Shown: positions 1-11,687, counted from the stretch's first letter. The stretch is 64,000 nucleotides of DNA from Mauremys mutica (GCF_020497125.1 NC_059082.1:54954524-55018523), one strand, 5' to 3'. The notes: generated by a model from the sequence alone, not told the origin. Translations and numbers: made by a program.

Positions 1-480
1 TATCATGTCTCCCCTTAGTTTCCTCTTTTCCAAACTAAACACACACAGTTCCTTCAGTCTTTGTTCCTTTGTTGCTCTCCTCTGGACCCTTTCATTTCTC
101 CACATCCGTTCTATACATTGGTGACCAAAGCTGGACACAGTACTCCAGTAGAGCGGTACTATCACCTTCCATGTCTTGCATGCTATGCCTCTATTAATGT
201 AACCTAAAATTGCATTTGCTTGTTTTGCAACAGCATTGCATTGCTGATGCATGTTGCGGTTGCAATCCACCACAACTCCCAGATCCTTCTCTGCAGTGCT
301 GTGTGCTGCCAGGCCAGTTATCCTCCATTCTGTATTTGTGCTTTTGTTTTTTCTTCTCTAAGAGTAGCACCTTAAATTTGTCTTTGTTGAATTTCATTTT
401 GTCATCTATAGCCCAGTTCTCCAATTTATCAAGATCCCCCTGACTTGTAGTTCTATCCTCCAAAGTGTTGGCAACACCCT
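1..480 (-). mobile_element. CR1-type LINE fragment, antisense
   Basis: The minus strand reads as the C-terminal end of a CR1 reverse transcriptase. Minus-strand residues near 463-194 include DLDKLENWA and MKFNKDKFKVL, typical of the region just after the RT catalytic core. The reading frame is interrupted, so this is a dead fragment. It begins outside the window and lies in or beyond the 3' part of MRPL28. Confidence 0.85.
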
Positions 481-1358
481 CTCCTCCTCAGCTGTGTCTC
501 ATCTGTTTAGGATGTCTCAAAAAGAAAGTAAGTTCACAGAAGAGCACAAGTACTGATCCATCCACACTCATGCAGGTAAGGCTAGAGACCAATGATTCCA
601 CATGAGGATTGCTAAGCCTTTTGATAATTGCCCTTGGCCTCTACTGCCTACCCTACCATGCTCTGTCCTTTCTTCCTCTGCTACTACAGGACACCCCCCG
701 CCCCTGGAATTGGTGGCCTGGAATCCCATCCTCCATGAAGCTCAGGAACGACTAGCCATACCATGCTGTGTCTTTCTCTGACTGCTGAGGTTGCAAACAG
801 ATGGGAGAATGGGAGTACTGGGGGTGAGTATGGGGCAAACACCCTGCAGGCTGCTGGGAAGCTTGGAAGCTACTCTCTCTTCTGATGCATTGTGGCTGCC
901 TGTGCGATCTCCCAACCCTTACCTCATAATACTAAGAAGCTCCAGATTAGTATTTCTGAAAAGCAAGTGAAACTGAGGTGTTGATAGGGCTGCAGGGGGA
1001 GAGCTGGAACCTGCAGTCATATCTACATATCCTAAGCAGCATGGATGTGACCTAGAAGGGGCTCAGAGGAATGATTCCATCTGAAAAGAAAGAAGCCAGC
1101 AGACCCAAAGCATTTCCATTATAGGGTCTGAGGTGTGTGTGTTGTAACTGACTCTTTATCAAACACTCCCAAGGAAATCATTCCAACATTAAACATCTCC
1201 TGTTAAAACATGTCCACATTAGCTGTGCTGATTAACGCGGCGCTTCGGAGGTGCCCACCTCAGAGCACAGCATTACTGAGAGCACTGCATGGGCTCTGTG
1301 TAAAGCAACTGGATACACAGCCAGTGGGTGCTGTGTTCCCATATAACTCAGAACTCAC
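481..1358. other. non-coding stretch, MRPL28 last intron
   Basis: No exon, RNA gene or clear repeat was recognised here. The last coding exon of MRPL28 (about 35 residues expected) was looked for on the minus strand and not found, so this is taken as intron sequence. Confidence 0.5.
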
Positions 1359-1445
1359 CTTCTTCTCTAGAAGCCGCTGCTTTTCTACAGCTTCTTCCAA
1401 ACTCAGCCCAACCCACTCAGCCTCCTCTTCTGGGATCACAAATTC
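1359..1445 (-). CDS. MRPL28: MRPL28 coding exon (4th seen)
   Basis: The exon has 29 codons and begins [20 protein letters not shown]. The acceptor is a minus-strand CAG just above 1445 and the donor is AAG|GTGAGT below 1359. It is phase 0 at both ends, and a further exon must follow to the left of the window. Confidence 0.92.
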
Positions 1446-4400
1446 CTGTGTGACAAGAGAAAGGGGTTAACGGTACAATCTTTACTGGGGAAGTTAGTGA
1501 CTAGCTCCAGTAGGACTGTGGGACTGACTCAGGCAACTAGGAGGAGCTAATTGGAACAGAATCACCGTCAAAAGAATTGAGCATTTTGCATGTGCACTTT
1601 CCATTTCTGGTGACCAGCAAAGAAGTTTATCCACCCCAGCTTACTTCTTTTCCATTTAGCAAACATAGGTTTGTTTCGTATTGTACACAAACTGCCAGGC
1701 TCTGTCTTAGGTCAGCAGAGTGAACGTCAGAATAGCTTTGGGAACTGGGTAAAGGTCTGTCTCATCTTACGCTGGGGTTACGTTCCGCAGTCAGCACGTA
1801 AAGCGAAAATCGCGTATAGTCAAAATTACATTGAGTGTAATGGAGGGCAGAATTGCCCACACTACAGAAACAGTATTTAAATTGTTATTTTTCTCTTTTT
1901 TTTGTTTGTTTTTTTCTTGTTTTTGCCGACTGCGTAAAGCTGAAATCGTGCATGTTAAATGTGCCTAAGATGCAACAGACCTGTATTACGTTAACACTGG
2001 CTCTGTGCTGACTTACTTCAGCACGTGCATCTCCAATGTGTAAGCTGCATTAAATGTTAATCAGCAGTATCCCACACACACGGATAGGGCTTCACTGCAG
2101 CAGCAGCTCAGATGGCCCCTCTGTCAACATAGTGGTGATGGTAGATGTCCAGTGATCATTTCAAGGCCTTTCTGGCTAACACCAAAAACGTGAGCCTTTC
2201 CCCTTCTGACTGATCAAAGGTGCCCTCAGCAAACAGCCCATGTAAAATGACAACTGGCCAAATAATAGAATTGGGCGGGAGGAAGGGAAATCAACTCTAC
2301 ACTCCAGTTTTAACCCTGAGAATAGACTCTTGAACTATTCATCACCCCACTGCCTAGCAAACATGACCAGTTCGGAGGGACAGACAAGCTTCACTGTACA
2401 GATCTGATAATAAACAGGTGAACTACCCACCTGATACTTGTTATAGATAGCCTCTCTCTTTGCTGGATCATTTGGATGCAGGCTAGGGTCCCTCCGAGCG
2501 AGCCGTAGCAGCATTGTTCGTTTCAAATCCATCCCTAGCTTGGAACACAGATCAACCTTTGGAGTCTGAAGGAATAAAGTTTGATGATTGATGTTGATGG
2601 ATGGATTCAGAAGACTGTAAATTACTTTTCTATAACATCAGTTAAACAGTCAGTCCTCCTTTCCCCACCTACTGGCGGCTACTCCTCAGTACTGCCTGCT
2701 ATTTTATAGGCAGCATTGTAGTAACAACCAGAAAGCAATTTAAACTAGGCACCAAGAAAATACTGCAAACAGCTGCGTGACTAGCTGGTGGAATAATCTG
2801 CCTGTGGAGGTTGTTGAAGCTCTCACTAGAAAAGGTTGAGGACAGACAAGGCACAGCACCCGAGGCTGGAAATGACTTCTTGCATCTACACTGAACTTAA
2901 CTCACTCTGAGATGTGGTCAGAGTGTAGCCCCTGAGTCACAGAGGTCTAGAATACAGTCAAAGCCACCCTAGCATTTAATGCCAAAATCAAGATGGAGCA
3001 GTGCAGGCTGGGACCTTTAGGGCTGCATTGCCATATTAAGGTTAGGGTGCTTCCAACCAGCTCCACTTACATGATTTGGGTGCAGCACTGTGGTAACTGC
3101 CAAGCTGCTGAAGTGGACGTCATTGGGAAAAGTTCAGGGGCCTACCCTCCCACATAACTCAGCAAAGCAGAAACACATGCGCCTTGCCTTGAGGATGTAG
3201 AAATCCAATCCATAGGCTGCGTCGATCAGGTCCAGGGTTCTCATGGTGACTGTAATGGCCAATTTCTTGTCAAGGATCTCACTATATAACTCCCGCTCAA
3301 AAAGCTGTGGCTTCCAAGTCTTCTTCAGTCTGTTTGAGAGCTAATAGGGATAAACAAGATTCCCAAAGAATAAATCATCCCTCTGTTAATGGCCACATTA
3401 CTCAGAAGAGACTATACAATCGCACCTACAAACACTGGACATGGCAGTAGAGAGCCTATGTTTTGTCACAGAGCCCCTAAGGCAGGAATGGACAAATAGG
3501 GCCCACCCACAGATACAGCATGTGGGGACAGCAAAACCCAGCATGCAAACTGGGCAGCCAGGCTACACTGCATGCTGGGAAGTACTTCTCACAGCCATTG
3601 CAATCTACTTCATTTTATGCAAACTAATCTCCTGACAAGCTGCTGTGATCTACAATTGAGTTAAGTTGGGGTGCTCCCCCTACCCAATGACTTCCTCCTG
3701 CTCCCCCACATCAACTTCTCCTTGCTGGTCAGTGTTTGTCAGGTTTCATTCAGCTCAGGTTTGCCCTGATCCAAGGCTGGAGACATTACAATGCCGCTCC
3801 AAGACCCAGAATGTTGGGTCATTCTAGGACACACCAAGGGATTACTTGGAACGAAACAGACAAACTCTTACAAAATGCAAAAAAGTGCCTTGTTTGGCAT
3901 CCCAGCACCTCCAAAGACTAGCCCTGAGGCAGGAAGCCTAATCACACCATAGGAAAGTAGACACACTGTTGCTGTCGGTGGAAGCCTTGGTTTCACACAC
4001 CTAGGTTAGACAAACACAATGCTAATGATTGTCGGCTCTGCTGTGCAGCGGATTTATTCCTGTGTCAAGAAGTTGCTCTAGATTCTCAAAAGGTATTTAG
4101 GTACTCAACTACCACCTGATTTCAATGGGAGACGGACACCTGATACCCTGGAGGGTCTGGCCCTTAGAGCCTTTCAGGAACTACAGAATAAAATCAAGCT
4201 GGGTCAGAAATTAAATCTAGCAAAGAATCCTGTGGCACCTTATAGACTAACAGACGTTTTGCAGCATGAGCTTTCGTGGGTGAATACCCACTTCGTCGGA
4301 TGCGACTTGCATCTGACGAAGTGGGTATTCACCCATGAAAGCTCATGCTGCAAAACGTCTGTTAGTCTATAAGGTGCCACAGGATTCTTTGCTGCTTTTA

Positions 4401-7400
4401 CAGATCCAGACTAACACGGCTACCCCTCTGATAAATTAAATCTAGGTATGATTTACTGAAAACTGGATGAAGGGTTTGCTGGAGAAGTCTGTGGGTATTG
4501 GGTCTCAGTCATTCCAGAGCAAGTCTGCCCAGCTGATAAGTAAAATTATATTTGTTCTACCTGCCACCCCTGAACACTTACCCTGGTATCTGATAGTTAA
4601 GATGGGCTCTTTTTGATTTGCACATCACCAGCACTAGAACCTAACACTGGACTTCAGTCAACAATTCTGAATACGCTGCACAAATAGTGGCCAGCAGCCA
4701 CCACCAATTTGGTCGACTTAGTATACTTTCTCTATACACACATATGTCCCCATACATCATTTGACAGCTTATTATGTCTACTTTAAGATGAGGTCTAATG
4801 TGAAGCTGTGAATTGATGCCGTTACCACAGAAATAGTGATGTCACCATCAATACGGTAAAATGGCCACTTTGAAATATTTGCATTTGTTTCTGTTAGTTT
4901 GACTCTCTGAATCAATTCAAGACATAAAATTGGATTTCTTTGTTGTTGTGATGCTTTGAAATTATAATCTAGAGCAGTGATTCTCAACCTGTGGTTCACG
5001 TACCCCTGGGGGTCTGCAGATTATGTCTAAGACTTCCAAAGGGGTTTTCACCTCCATTTGAAATATTTTTTAGGGGACACACATGAAAAAAGGTTAAGAA
5101 CCACTGATCTAAAGGGTTAAACAAAGTCTAACAACAGATTTGTACAGGTATCATTGAAATGTAATAGCACTGCTGGCATTTCCAGTCAACATCATTACTG
5201 TTGGGCGCAAAGGCATATGTAGGCCTGACAGAAGCCGGCTGTGGATTTTAAGTCTATTCTCATGTTTGACAGCATAAGCAGAACTGTGTATGTATAAGAA
5301 ATTGCAGTGCAATCATGCATCTCTCTCAAACCTCTCCATTTGTTCTTCCCCAACACCTGCTATTTTCAGTAGAGACTCTTGTACATCTGATGTGACATGC
5401 AGTTCGGCAGATATGTTGATAAGCATTTCTGGATGCTATGTAGGGTAAAATGTGTTTGTCTTATTGTTGCTGACATGGTTGTTAAGAGTTGTAACATGCT
5501 CTTCTTCCTTCTTCAGTGCAGAGGCAAGGACTTGTTTGTGGACTTTGTCTTCACTACTTCTTGTTAGGTAACTTCTTTCTCTCATAGCCTTTGGATATTC
5601 ATAATATGAAGCTGTCATCTCTAACACTAACACTGACCTGTGCATAAGTGTCACTGAATTAAAACAATAGTTTCTAGAATATTTCAATGAGGAGTTGCAT
5701 AGGCAAGTACAAATTTAAATCTACCAGGCAGACTAGATGCTACACTGTATGTATAAAAGCTCACAAATGGAGAACCATATTAGGAATTAACATACATTTA
5801 TATCTATCCACTATGAAGCACAAACTATTGGCATGTAATCTACTGCTAGAGCTGTGCAACCTTCAGTGTGAGACTGATCAGATCAGCAAATTTCAATTGG
5901 AAATATAGAAAAGTATTATAATCACGTGATATACTTTGACATATAAAACATGTGAGGTGAAAACATTTCATGTTAGTATATGTTTATATTTGCCATTTTT
6001 GCCACATGCTAAACAGCATCATTTCTGGGGGGAAAAATTGCCCATGCAATATCAATAAAAATCTTTTAATACATTGTCATTTGCTAGCTTTGACCAATAA
6101 GCATGACATTAAGGTACTGAAATTAATTTAAACAGAAAAACTGTGGTCAGTCATGTTGCAGTGTTTCCAGAACTGTGAAAAAAGTTACACTCATTTTGGG
6201 TACCACTGTTTCACCTTACCTACAGGCTTACAGCCCCACTTGACAGCGCCACATCATACCTCATCTTAAATAAATTTTCAAATAATATATAACGTGGGTG
6301 TGTGTAGGGTGGATACATTAAACTTAAAAATATGGCCCTTTTTGAAGAACTGACACACATCTAAACAAGAGTGGGCATCAGTTCTCTTCCAGAGCTGTAC
6401 TGGCACTGCAGTACCAACAGGAGTAGGAACTTGTTTGGGTCTGTGAAGTCAACAGATAAGACTAAATATGCACAGGTAGCAGGTTCTGTGAAGTAATAAG
6501 GTATCATTTTTACAGACCATAAACACATTCTTTAAGCATCACCCTTAATGAAACAACTTAGACTAGTATAGGGGTAGGCAACCTATGGCACTCGTGCTGA
6601 TTTTCAGTGGCACTCACACTGCCTGGGTCCTGGCCACTGGTCCGGGGGAGGGGGGGGGCTCTGCAGTTTAATTTAATTTTAAATGAAGCTTCTTAAACAT
6701 TTTTAAACCTTATTTACTTTACATACAACAATAGTTTAGTTCTATATTATAGACTTATAGAAAGAGACCTTCTAAAAACGTTAAAATGTATTACTGGCAA
6801 GCGAAACCTTAAATTAGAGTGAATAAATGAAGACTCGGCACAGCACTTCTGAAAGGTTGCCAACCCCTGGACTAGTATCTGGTCTCATATTATAAACTAC
6901 TGAAGGGTGCCAAGCTGAAAATAACATTTTTAGACAGAACAAGTTTAACTCTATTCCTGATTAAGCTTAAGAGGCTGGTGCTCAAGGTCTCTTATCTGTG
7001 CTAACACAGTCAAATGCCAGAGGAACAGGCCTGCAAGTTATAGGACAGTCTACGGGTCTGAAAATATGGTTTTACATAAAGCACATCTTGAATAAATACA
7101 TCGAAGGCAAGAACTCTCTATGTAAATAGGAGACAAGATCCATGTCCTTACAAAAGGGGAAATAAAGTGACTTACATTAAGTTTATTAGTCACCAGGAAG
7201 GTCATTACTTAAGCACTTAGGAATATACCTCCAAACTTCATGGCCAGAATTGACCTTGGCATGCCCCTCCCCAACTCTGCTTCTTATCATAAAATTATCT
7301 GCAGAACACCAGGTAAAAAGCAATGACTTTCAGGAGGCATGGCCCCCTTTCTAAACCACTTGGGGTTAAATTCATCACTCCTCACACTGCCTGACTTTAG

Positions 7401-8172
7401 CTATGACTTTGCTTCCTACCACTCTTCTCCTCTTACTGTATTGTAGCTCTGCAGCCTTGGCAACATTAAGGCTGCAGCAGCTCCTCTTGCACAGGTGGTT
7501 GGGTCTCGGTTACACAGCCCATTACAACACTGCATAAACAGGAATTATTTCTCAAGAGTAACACATGAAAGTATAGTAGACCACAATTCATATGATGCTC
7601 TCATCAGAGCAGGTGGGAGAAAGAGGGACAATAAACCCTAACTTGGAAGCCTGGATACTACTGGTGAAGAAAAAAGAGTAAGAGTTACAGCAACGGCCAC
7701 CAAAGCTCCCTGCTACTGAACGGGGGAAGGATTTTCTTTCCCTTCTGATTTTGGTGCTAGTGAGTATGGTGGTGGCAGCCACTCAGTACATACTTGCTTC
7801 CTGTTCCTAGCATTGGTCCAGTCACTCAGCAGACAAATGAAGCCATAAGATGAGAACGTGCCTACACACTCCATACTCACTCACTTTGTCATTGCCAGCA
7901 TACCGAAAGCCAGAAATCCAGCCTTCTCCTCCCCAGAGCCCTTGCTGAGACTCTGGGGGGTAGTAGACTGGGATAGGAACATCCTGCACTCGCTCTCGTT
8001 GGCCTGTTTTGGGATTTAATTTATATTTCACCCCAAGGGGTTTCCAGTGAACTGGGGTGGGCTGTGTATTATCCTGTAGTGATTTGAGATAATGAGCAGG
8101 CAGACGGGCATAGATGCCCTGCTTCAGTTTCAGAGCTTCCCAGATCCGCGGAGGGTACTTGTGTAGCGGCAT
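1359..8172 (-). CDS. MRPL28: mitochondrial ribosomal protein L28 (bL28m), spliced, 3' end off the window
   Basis: This gene encodes a large-subunit protein of the mitochondrial ribosome, made in the cytosol and imported into the matrix. Coding exons on the minus strand are 8172-7885, 3340-3188, 2565-2431 and 1445-1359, giving 96+51+45+29 = 221 residues, all joined in phase 0. Vertebrate MRPL28 has about 256 residues, so roughly 35 C-terminal residues are missing to the left of the window. Recognition rests on long family-like stretches: [19 protein letters not shown] at the start, [68 protein letters not shown], and [17 protein letters not shown]. The start chosen is the ATG at 8172, which lies 13 nt inside the exon and matches the family N terminus. 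One intron uses a GC donor. No frameshift or stop was seen, so the gene looks intact. Its neighbour upstream on the same strand is PGAP6, as in human. Confidence 0.95.
1753..1982. mobile_element. possible MITE with short inverted ends
   Basis: The left end AGGTCTGTCTCATCTTACGC and the reverse complement of the right end (AGGTCTGTTGCATCTTAGGC) match over about 20 nt. Inside are two related 'GACTGCGTAAAG'-like segments. No convincing target duplication was found. Confidence 0.35.
2431..2565 (-). CDS. MRPL28: MRPL28 coding exon (3rd)
   Basis: The exon has 45 codons and begins [20 protein letters not shown]. The acceptor is a minus-strand CAG above 2565 and the donor is CAG|GTGGGT below 2431. 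It joins in phase 0 to its neighbours and carries the strongly conserved GMDLKR-MLLRLAR segment. Confidence 0.95.
2770..2900 (+). mobile_element. short CR1-like 3' fragment
   Basis: The plus strand contains 'tggtggaataatctgcctgt' followed by 'gaggttgttgaagctctcac', which resembles the segment before the CR1 3' tail that is better preserved at 40395-40808. It is short and diverged. Confidence 0.4.
3188..3340 (-). CDS. MRPL28: MRPL28 coding exon (2nd), ends at a GC donor
   Basis: The exon has 51 codons from [19 protein letters not shown] to GLDFYILK. The acceptor is TTAG above 3340. The only exon end that keeps phase and joins to the family-like TPK-DLCSK of the next exon is AAG|GCAAGG, a GC donor at 3187-3186. 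A GT a few bases further on would break the frame. Confidence 0.93.
3341..4207. other. MRPL28 intron, nothing recognised
   Basis: No exon or clear mobile element was seen here. The small ORFs in this stretch have no family resemblance and no conserved splice context. Confidence 0.5.
4208..4445 (+). mobile_element. Penelope-like 3' tail inserted as a fold-back, with 13-bp target duplication
   Basis: The element at 4221-4432 is flanked by AAATTAAATCTAG at 4208-4220 and again at 4433-4445. Its first half is a reverse-complement copy of the tail (AGACTAACAGACGTTTTGCA and beyond) and its second half is the tail in forward direction ending in CTAACACGGCTACCCCTCTG. The two arms meet near 4308. The family link to Penelope-like elements rests on the related tail that follows a GIY-YIG gene at 47797-48611. 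Confidence 0.85.
4705..6340. mobile_element. internally deleted copy of the long inverted-repeat element at 26.6-35.4 kb
   Basis: Left part: 'cagcttattatgtctacttt' followed by 'aagatgagg' matches 26689-26710, and the match continues with indels to about 5560, which corresponds to about 28060 in the long copy. Right part: about 5610-6340 matches about 34590-35375 ('gacctgtgcataag', 'accaggcagacta', 'cattttgggtaccactg', 'aaaatatggcccttttt'). The 6.5 kb between is absent. The ends carry imperfect inverted repeats: TTTAAGATGAGGT on the left, and its relative TTTAAGATGAGGTATGATGT in the reverse complement of the right end. Exact ends and target duplication could not be fixed. A hAT-type MITE is nested at 4975-5106. 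No coding capacity remains. Confidence 0.7.
4967..5114. mobile_element. small hAT-type MITE with 8-bp target duplication
   Basis: The element runs 4975-5106. It begins CAGTGATTCTCAACC and ends GGTTAAGAACCACTG, a terminal inverted repeat. It is flanked by ATCTAGAG (4967-4974) and ATCTAAAG (5107-5114), a 7 of 8 match. It is nested in the larger repeat. Confidence 0.85.
6561..6877. mobile_element. hAT-type MITE with perfect 8-bp target duplication
   Basis: The element at 6569-6869 is flanked by GACTAGTA on both sides (6561-6568 and 6870-6877). Its ends are TAGGGGTAGGCAACC and GGTTGCCAACCCCTG, which are inverted copies with a small offset. The interior is AT-rich and non-coding. Confidence 0.88.
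6878..7884. other. MRPL28 first coding intron, nothing recognised
   Basis: No exon or clear repeat was identified between the MITE and the first coding exon. Confidence 0.5.
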
Positions 8173-8185
8173 CAGGCAGTGGTTG
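7885..8185 (-). CDS. MRPL28: MRPL28 first coding exon
   Basis: Coding begins at the ATG at 8172 ([19 protein letters not shown]) and runs 96 codons to the donor AAA|GTGAGT below 7885. Above 8172 are 13 non-coding bases, then an acceptor (TTAACAG at 8186 upward), so a non-coding first exon is expected in the CpG island. The exon carries [15 protein letters not shown] and [16 protein letters not shown], which identify the family. Confidence 0.93.
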
Positions 8186-8439
8186 CTGTTAACAGACAAC
8201 AGAACAGATCAGTTAGGATATCGGATATTTGTCAAAAAAAGTCAGGATGGCCAGGACAGGGCTTAAAAAGGAAACTGTCCCAGCCAAAAGGGGATGTATG
8301 GTCATCCTATCTCCAGGCAAGTGGGTCCTGAGGGAGTCTGGCCAGGGCTGGGGCAGACCGTGGCCTGACTAATCGTGCCACTCCAGAGAGGCTGGAGTGA
8401 TTCCCCACCTGGCACTGGACCGGCCCTGGCCACGCTTCC

Positions 8440-9480
8440 AGCTCAACCTGGCAGATGCCGGTGAGTGTGGCCAGGGGGCAGGGTATGAGGGAGTGGGTCT
8501 CTGGAGGTGTGTGTGGGGGGGGGCTGCTGGCCAGTGGGGGCTGTCTTGGGGGGTGAGGGGGAGATCTGCGTGTTGGGATGCTGGACAGTGGGGGGAGGTC
8601 TGAGTGGGGTGCTGTGTAGTTGTGGTGGTGGGCTGTGGGGAAGTGCATTGGGCAGTAGTGGTGCGGCTATGAGGCAGGTGCTGGGCAGGGTTGGTGGTGT
8701 GCAGGCCACTGTGCATTTGTGGTGGGGGGTTTGTCGGGGGGCGCTGAGCATAGCAGCTCTGGGGGACGCTGGGCATGGGGAGTCGGGGCTGTGTGGCACG
8801 GCATGGGCCCACCCCCGAGCGGAAGGGGCACGCTGGCAGCACAGGGCTGGGCAGGCCAGTGTGCATCTGGCAACTGCCGGTTTGTATACAGAGCCCTTGC
8901 ACTGGGCTGGGTGGAGCGGGGCCGGCCCCAATGCCCCTGGCTGGCCCCTTGCTCTGGGGACCGACCTCCCCACGCCGCGCTCGGCGCCGGGCCCGCAAAG
9001 GCTAATCCGGCCCTGCCGCCCGGCTGTTCGCTCCCCCCAACCGCCACCGCCACCGCCCTGCTTCCCGCTCCCCGGGGCGCCACCTCCCCACAACCGCCCT
9101 GCTCCCTCTCACCCCCCCCCAGCCCGACCCGCATCTGCAGCCCACCTACCGCAGCCACCCCCCTCGCGCAGACAGGCCGAACGCCCGCCTCTTGCCACCG
9201 GAAACAGAAACCGGGACCTGAGGCGCTGTCCACGAGGCTCCTCCCATTGGCTGCCGCTGGTGTCACTCGCAAGCCCCGCCCCCTCGTCTCTGGGCTTGGA
9301 GAAAGCGCGAGTCGGGAAAAGCGAGGAGCGGACCAGAGGGCGCCTGCGCGGGGCGGGACCGGACCTGGATGAACCCAGTTCGCCAGAGCTCGCGCCACCA
9401 GGGCCCTGCCTGTGCTCAGCCCAGCTCCAGCGGGGTGCGGGCCTGAGGTCAGGCTGGGGGCGCTGGGGTTGGGGCTAGGG
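8440..9480 (-). promoter_or_regulatory. CpG island, probable MRPL28 promoter and non-coding first exon
   Basis: The sequence becomes strongly GC- and CpG-rich, with its CpG core at about 8930-9380 just upstream of MRPL28. A CCGGAAAC motif near 9199 resembles ETS-type sites common in housekeeping promoters. Overlapping open frames on both strands are a by-product of high GC. The exact start site and the untranslated exon could not be placed. Confidence 0.65.
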
Positions 9481-10000
9481 CGGCCACCTCCAAGATGCAG
9501 AAAAACCAGCCACTGACCACCCCCAAAAAGGGCCCTGGTGCGCGCTGTCGCTCACTGTGACTGAAATGCCTTAGCGCAGTGGCTTTCAAACTGGGGGTTG
9601 CAACCCCGCACTGTAATGTAAGGCACTGGGTCCCGGCGGCTCTGGTGAGCACCGCTGACCAGGCTGTTCGTCGGTGCTGCCTGGCTAAGGCAGGCTAATC
9701 CCTGCCTGTTCCGACACCGCGCTGTGCGCCAGAAACAGCCAGCAGCACGTCTGGCTCCTGGGTGGGGGGGCCACAGGGCTCCAAGCACTGCCCTTGCCCC
9801 GAACACCAGCTAGGGGAGGCAGTGCCTGCAGGTGAGCGCTGCAGCCTAGGAGCCAGATATGCTGCTGGCTGCTTCCGGGGTGCAGCGTGGTCTGCGGTGC
9901 CAGGACAGGCAGGAAGCCTGCCTCTGCACCCCAGCTGCGCTGCTGACCAGGAGCCGCAGGAGGTAAGTCCATGCCCCAACCCTGCACCCCCCCCAACCCA
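9481..10000. other. intergenic, possible decayed hAT end
   Basis: A segment near 9573-9610 (GGCTTTCAAACTGGGGGTTG) resembles the left end of the hAT-type MITE at 39314. The matching right end was not found with confidence. The remainder is unremarkable GC-rich sequence. Confidence 0.35.
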
Positions 10001-10760
10001 TATCACACTATATCTGGTTGCTCCTAGTCACAAGAGACTAGTCACTTACCCCAGATCAATTGGTAGTCCAAATCTTACACCAAAGACAACACTGGCAGCC
10101 AATTCTATAGTAATGTAACTATAGGTTTATTAGCTAAGAAAAGGACGTAAGAGTTGAGAGGTTAAAGCAGGTAAAAGATATTAACAGGTGAGTCACAGTT
10201 TGTAGTTCCAAATGGTGGCAGTGATGTGATAAACCACCAGTTTCCCAAAAGTCTTTTCAGGGTACCCAGATTGCCTATGGGGATCTCTGCTTTGCATCTG
10301 GTACTCTTCCTTGTAAGAATCCAAACAGTCCAGAGATACAGGAGCTTTCTTTGAATCATATTTATAGTTTCTTTACACAGGAAGCAAGCTGTCTCTACCC
10401 ACATGGGGTTTTCCTTTGATGCCAAGTAGTGAGGAATGCACTTAGTCTTTTGACCTCTGACCATCATACATAATGGCTGCTTGCTTTGAAATTAGCATTT
10501 CACAAGACTTCTTTGATGGGTTATTTAGTTACAGAAGTATACACACTACATTTTTGCTGTTGCATTATAACAGGACACAGACAAGTGAAAATAATGAAAG
10601 TTATATCCCATTAGTTTTCATGAAGTTTAAACACCACTCTTATACAAACACTTTGATCTGTACTAACACAAATGAATTGGCCTATGGCCCTGATCTGACT
10701 TGGTGTGCCAGCATCACAAGAGGTTCTGCGTGTTTTACTTTATTTTCAAGCAGGGCTTTA
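10000..10760 (-). mobile_element. possible antisense LTR fragment
   Basis: A minus-strand AATAAA lies in 'ataggtttattagctaagaa' (about 10122-10141), with surrounding sequence of the style seen in LTR ends of sauropsid retroelements. No paired LTR, primer site or target duplication was found. Confidence 0.3.
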
Positions 10761-10785
10761 ATCTTAGTTGGCTCCTATCCTCCTT

Positions 10786-10801
10786 CCCCCCCCCCCCCCC
10801 C
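10786..10801. repeat. poly-C tract
   Basis: There is an uninterrupted C run of about 16 bases on the plus strand. It is a simple repeat that is prone to length errors. Confidence 0.8.
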
Positions 10802-11530
10802 AATTGGACACTCTATGGATTGTAGACAATTTACCCGCATGATTCCATTGGTATAATTCTACCACTATAGCTATACGGGTATAACTCCCTTTGTGAATGC
10901 TTTTATTCTGGAATAAGAGTGATTTTTTTCTGGCGTGGTTGATGTTGCTTTGAAGGCAGTATGTTTGTATGACCTTTGACAGCCTGTACAGGGTGAGTGG
11001 TAAGAGCTGTGCAGTCTGCTACCTGCAGTTTTCTGTATCTGTGGCTTTAGGCTTTCAGCTGCATCAGACCTTGTGATTCAGCTGCCAGTGCTGGTGGCCT
11101 GTGCAGGGTGAGATGGAGTGGATAGCATGCAATAGTAAATGGTTAGGGGAACATCATCTTTCAACCACACTCTCCCACAGCCCTGCTGGCCCTCACTCTG
11201 CTCTGGAGTGAGTCCTTGCCTTGTGCACATGAACAGAAATGGGCCCATGAAATATGGGAAAGTACTATGGGGCTCACTCACAAGACAAACGGAGAATTCA
11301 TGTTCCAGCCAGGAAGGGCAGGAGGAGCCATTGTCCAGTGTGCTGTGAAGAGTACATCTTCACTGAGGTCCGTGACGGAGTTGGGATTTCCCACAAAAAG
11401 CTTTGCCATTGGCCTTGGAGGAGGCTGGAGGAACTGCCTATTTCAGGAAAGATCCCCTCCTTCTTGATTCCAGTACATAGTGCATGGGAGGCTGTACCTG
11501 CTAAACTGAGGTGGATTATCCATTTGCTAG

Positions 11531-11687
11531 ACTATGTCTATACTTAACCACTACTGCTGCACCGCTGTAGGACTTGAGTGTAGACACTTACTACAGTGAC
11601 AGGAGGGGTTTTCCCTTTGCTGTAATAAATCCACCTCCCGAAGAGGCGGTAGCTAGGTAGATGGAAGAATGCTAATGTAGACCAGCC
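11531..11687. mobile_element. MITE of the 'TATGTCTACACT' type, decayed
   Basis: The left end ACTATGTCTATACTTAAC and the right end TAATGTAGACCAGCC resemble the inverted ends of the elements at 43921-44733 and 47299-48955. No target duplication was secured. Confidence 0.4.

Noticed and set aside
8369..9478. Overlapping open frames of 200 to 323 residues
   Set aside because: They lie in a CpG island, overlap in several frames, and have no family resemblance; they reflect base composition.
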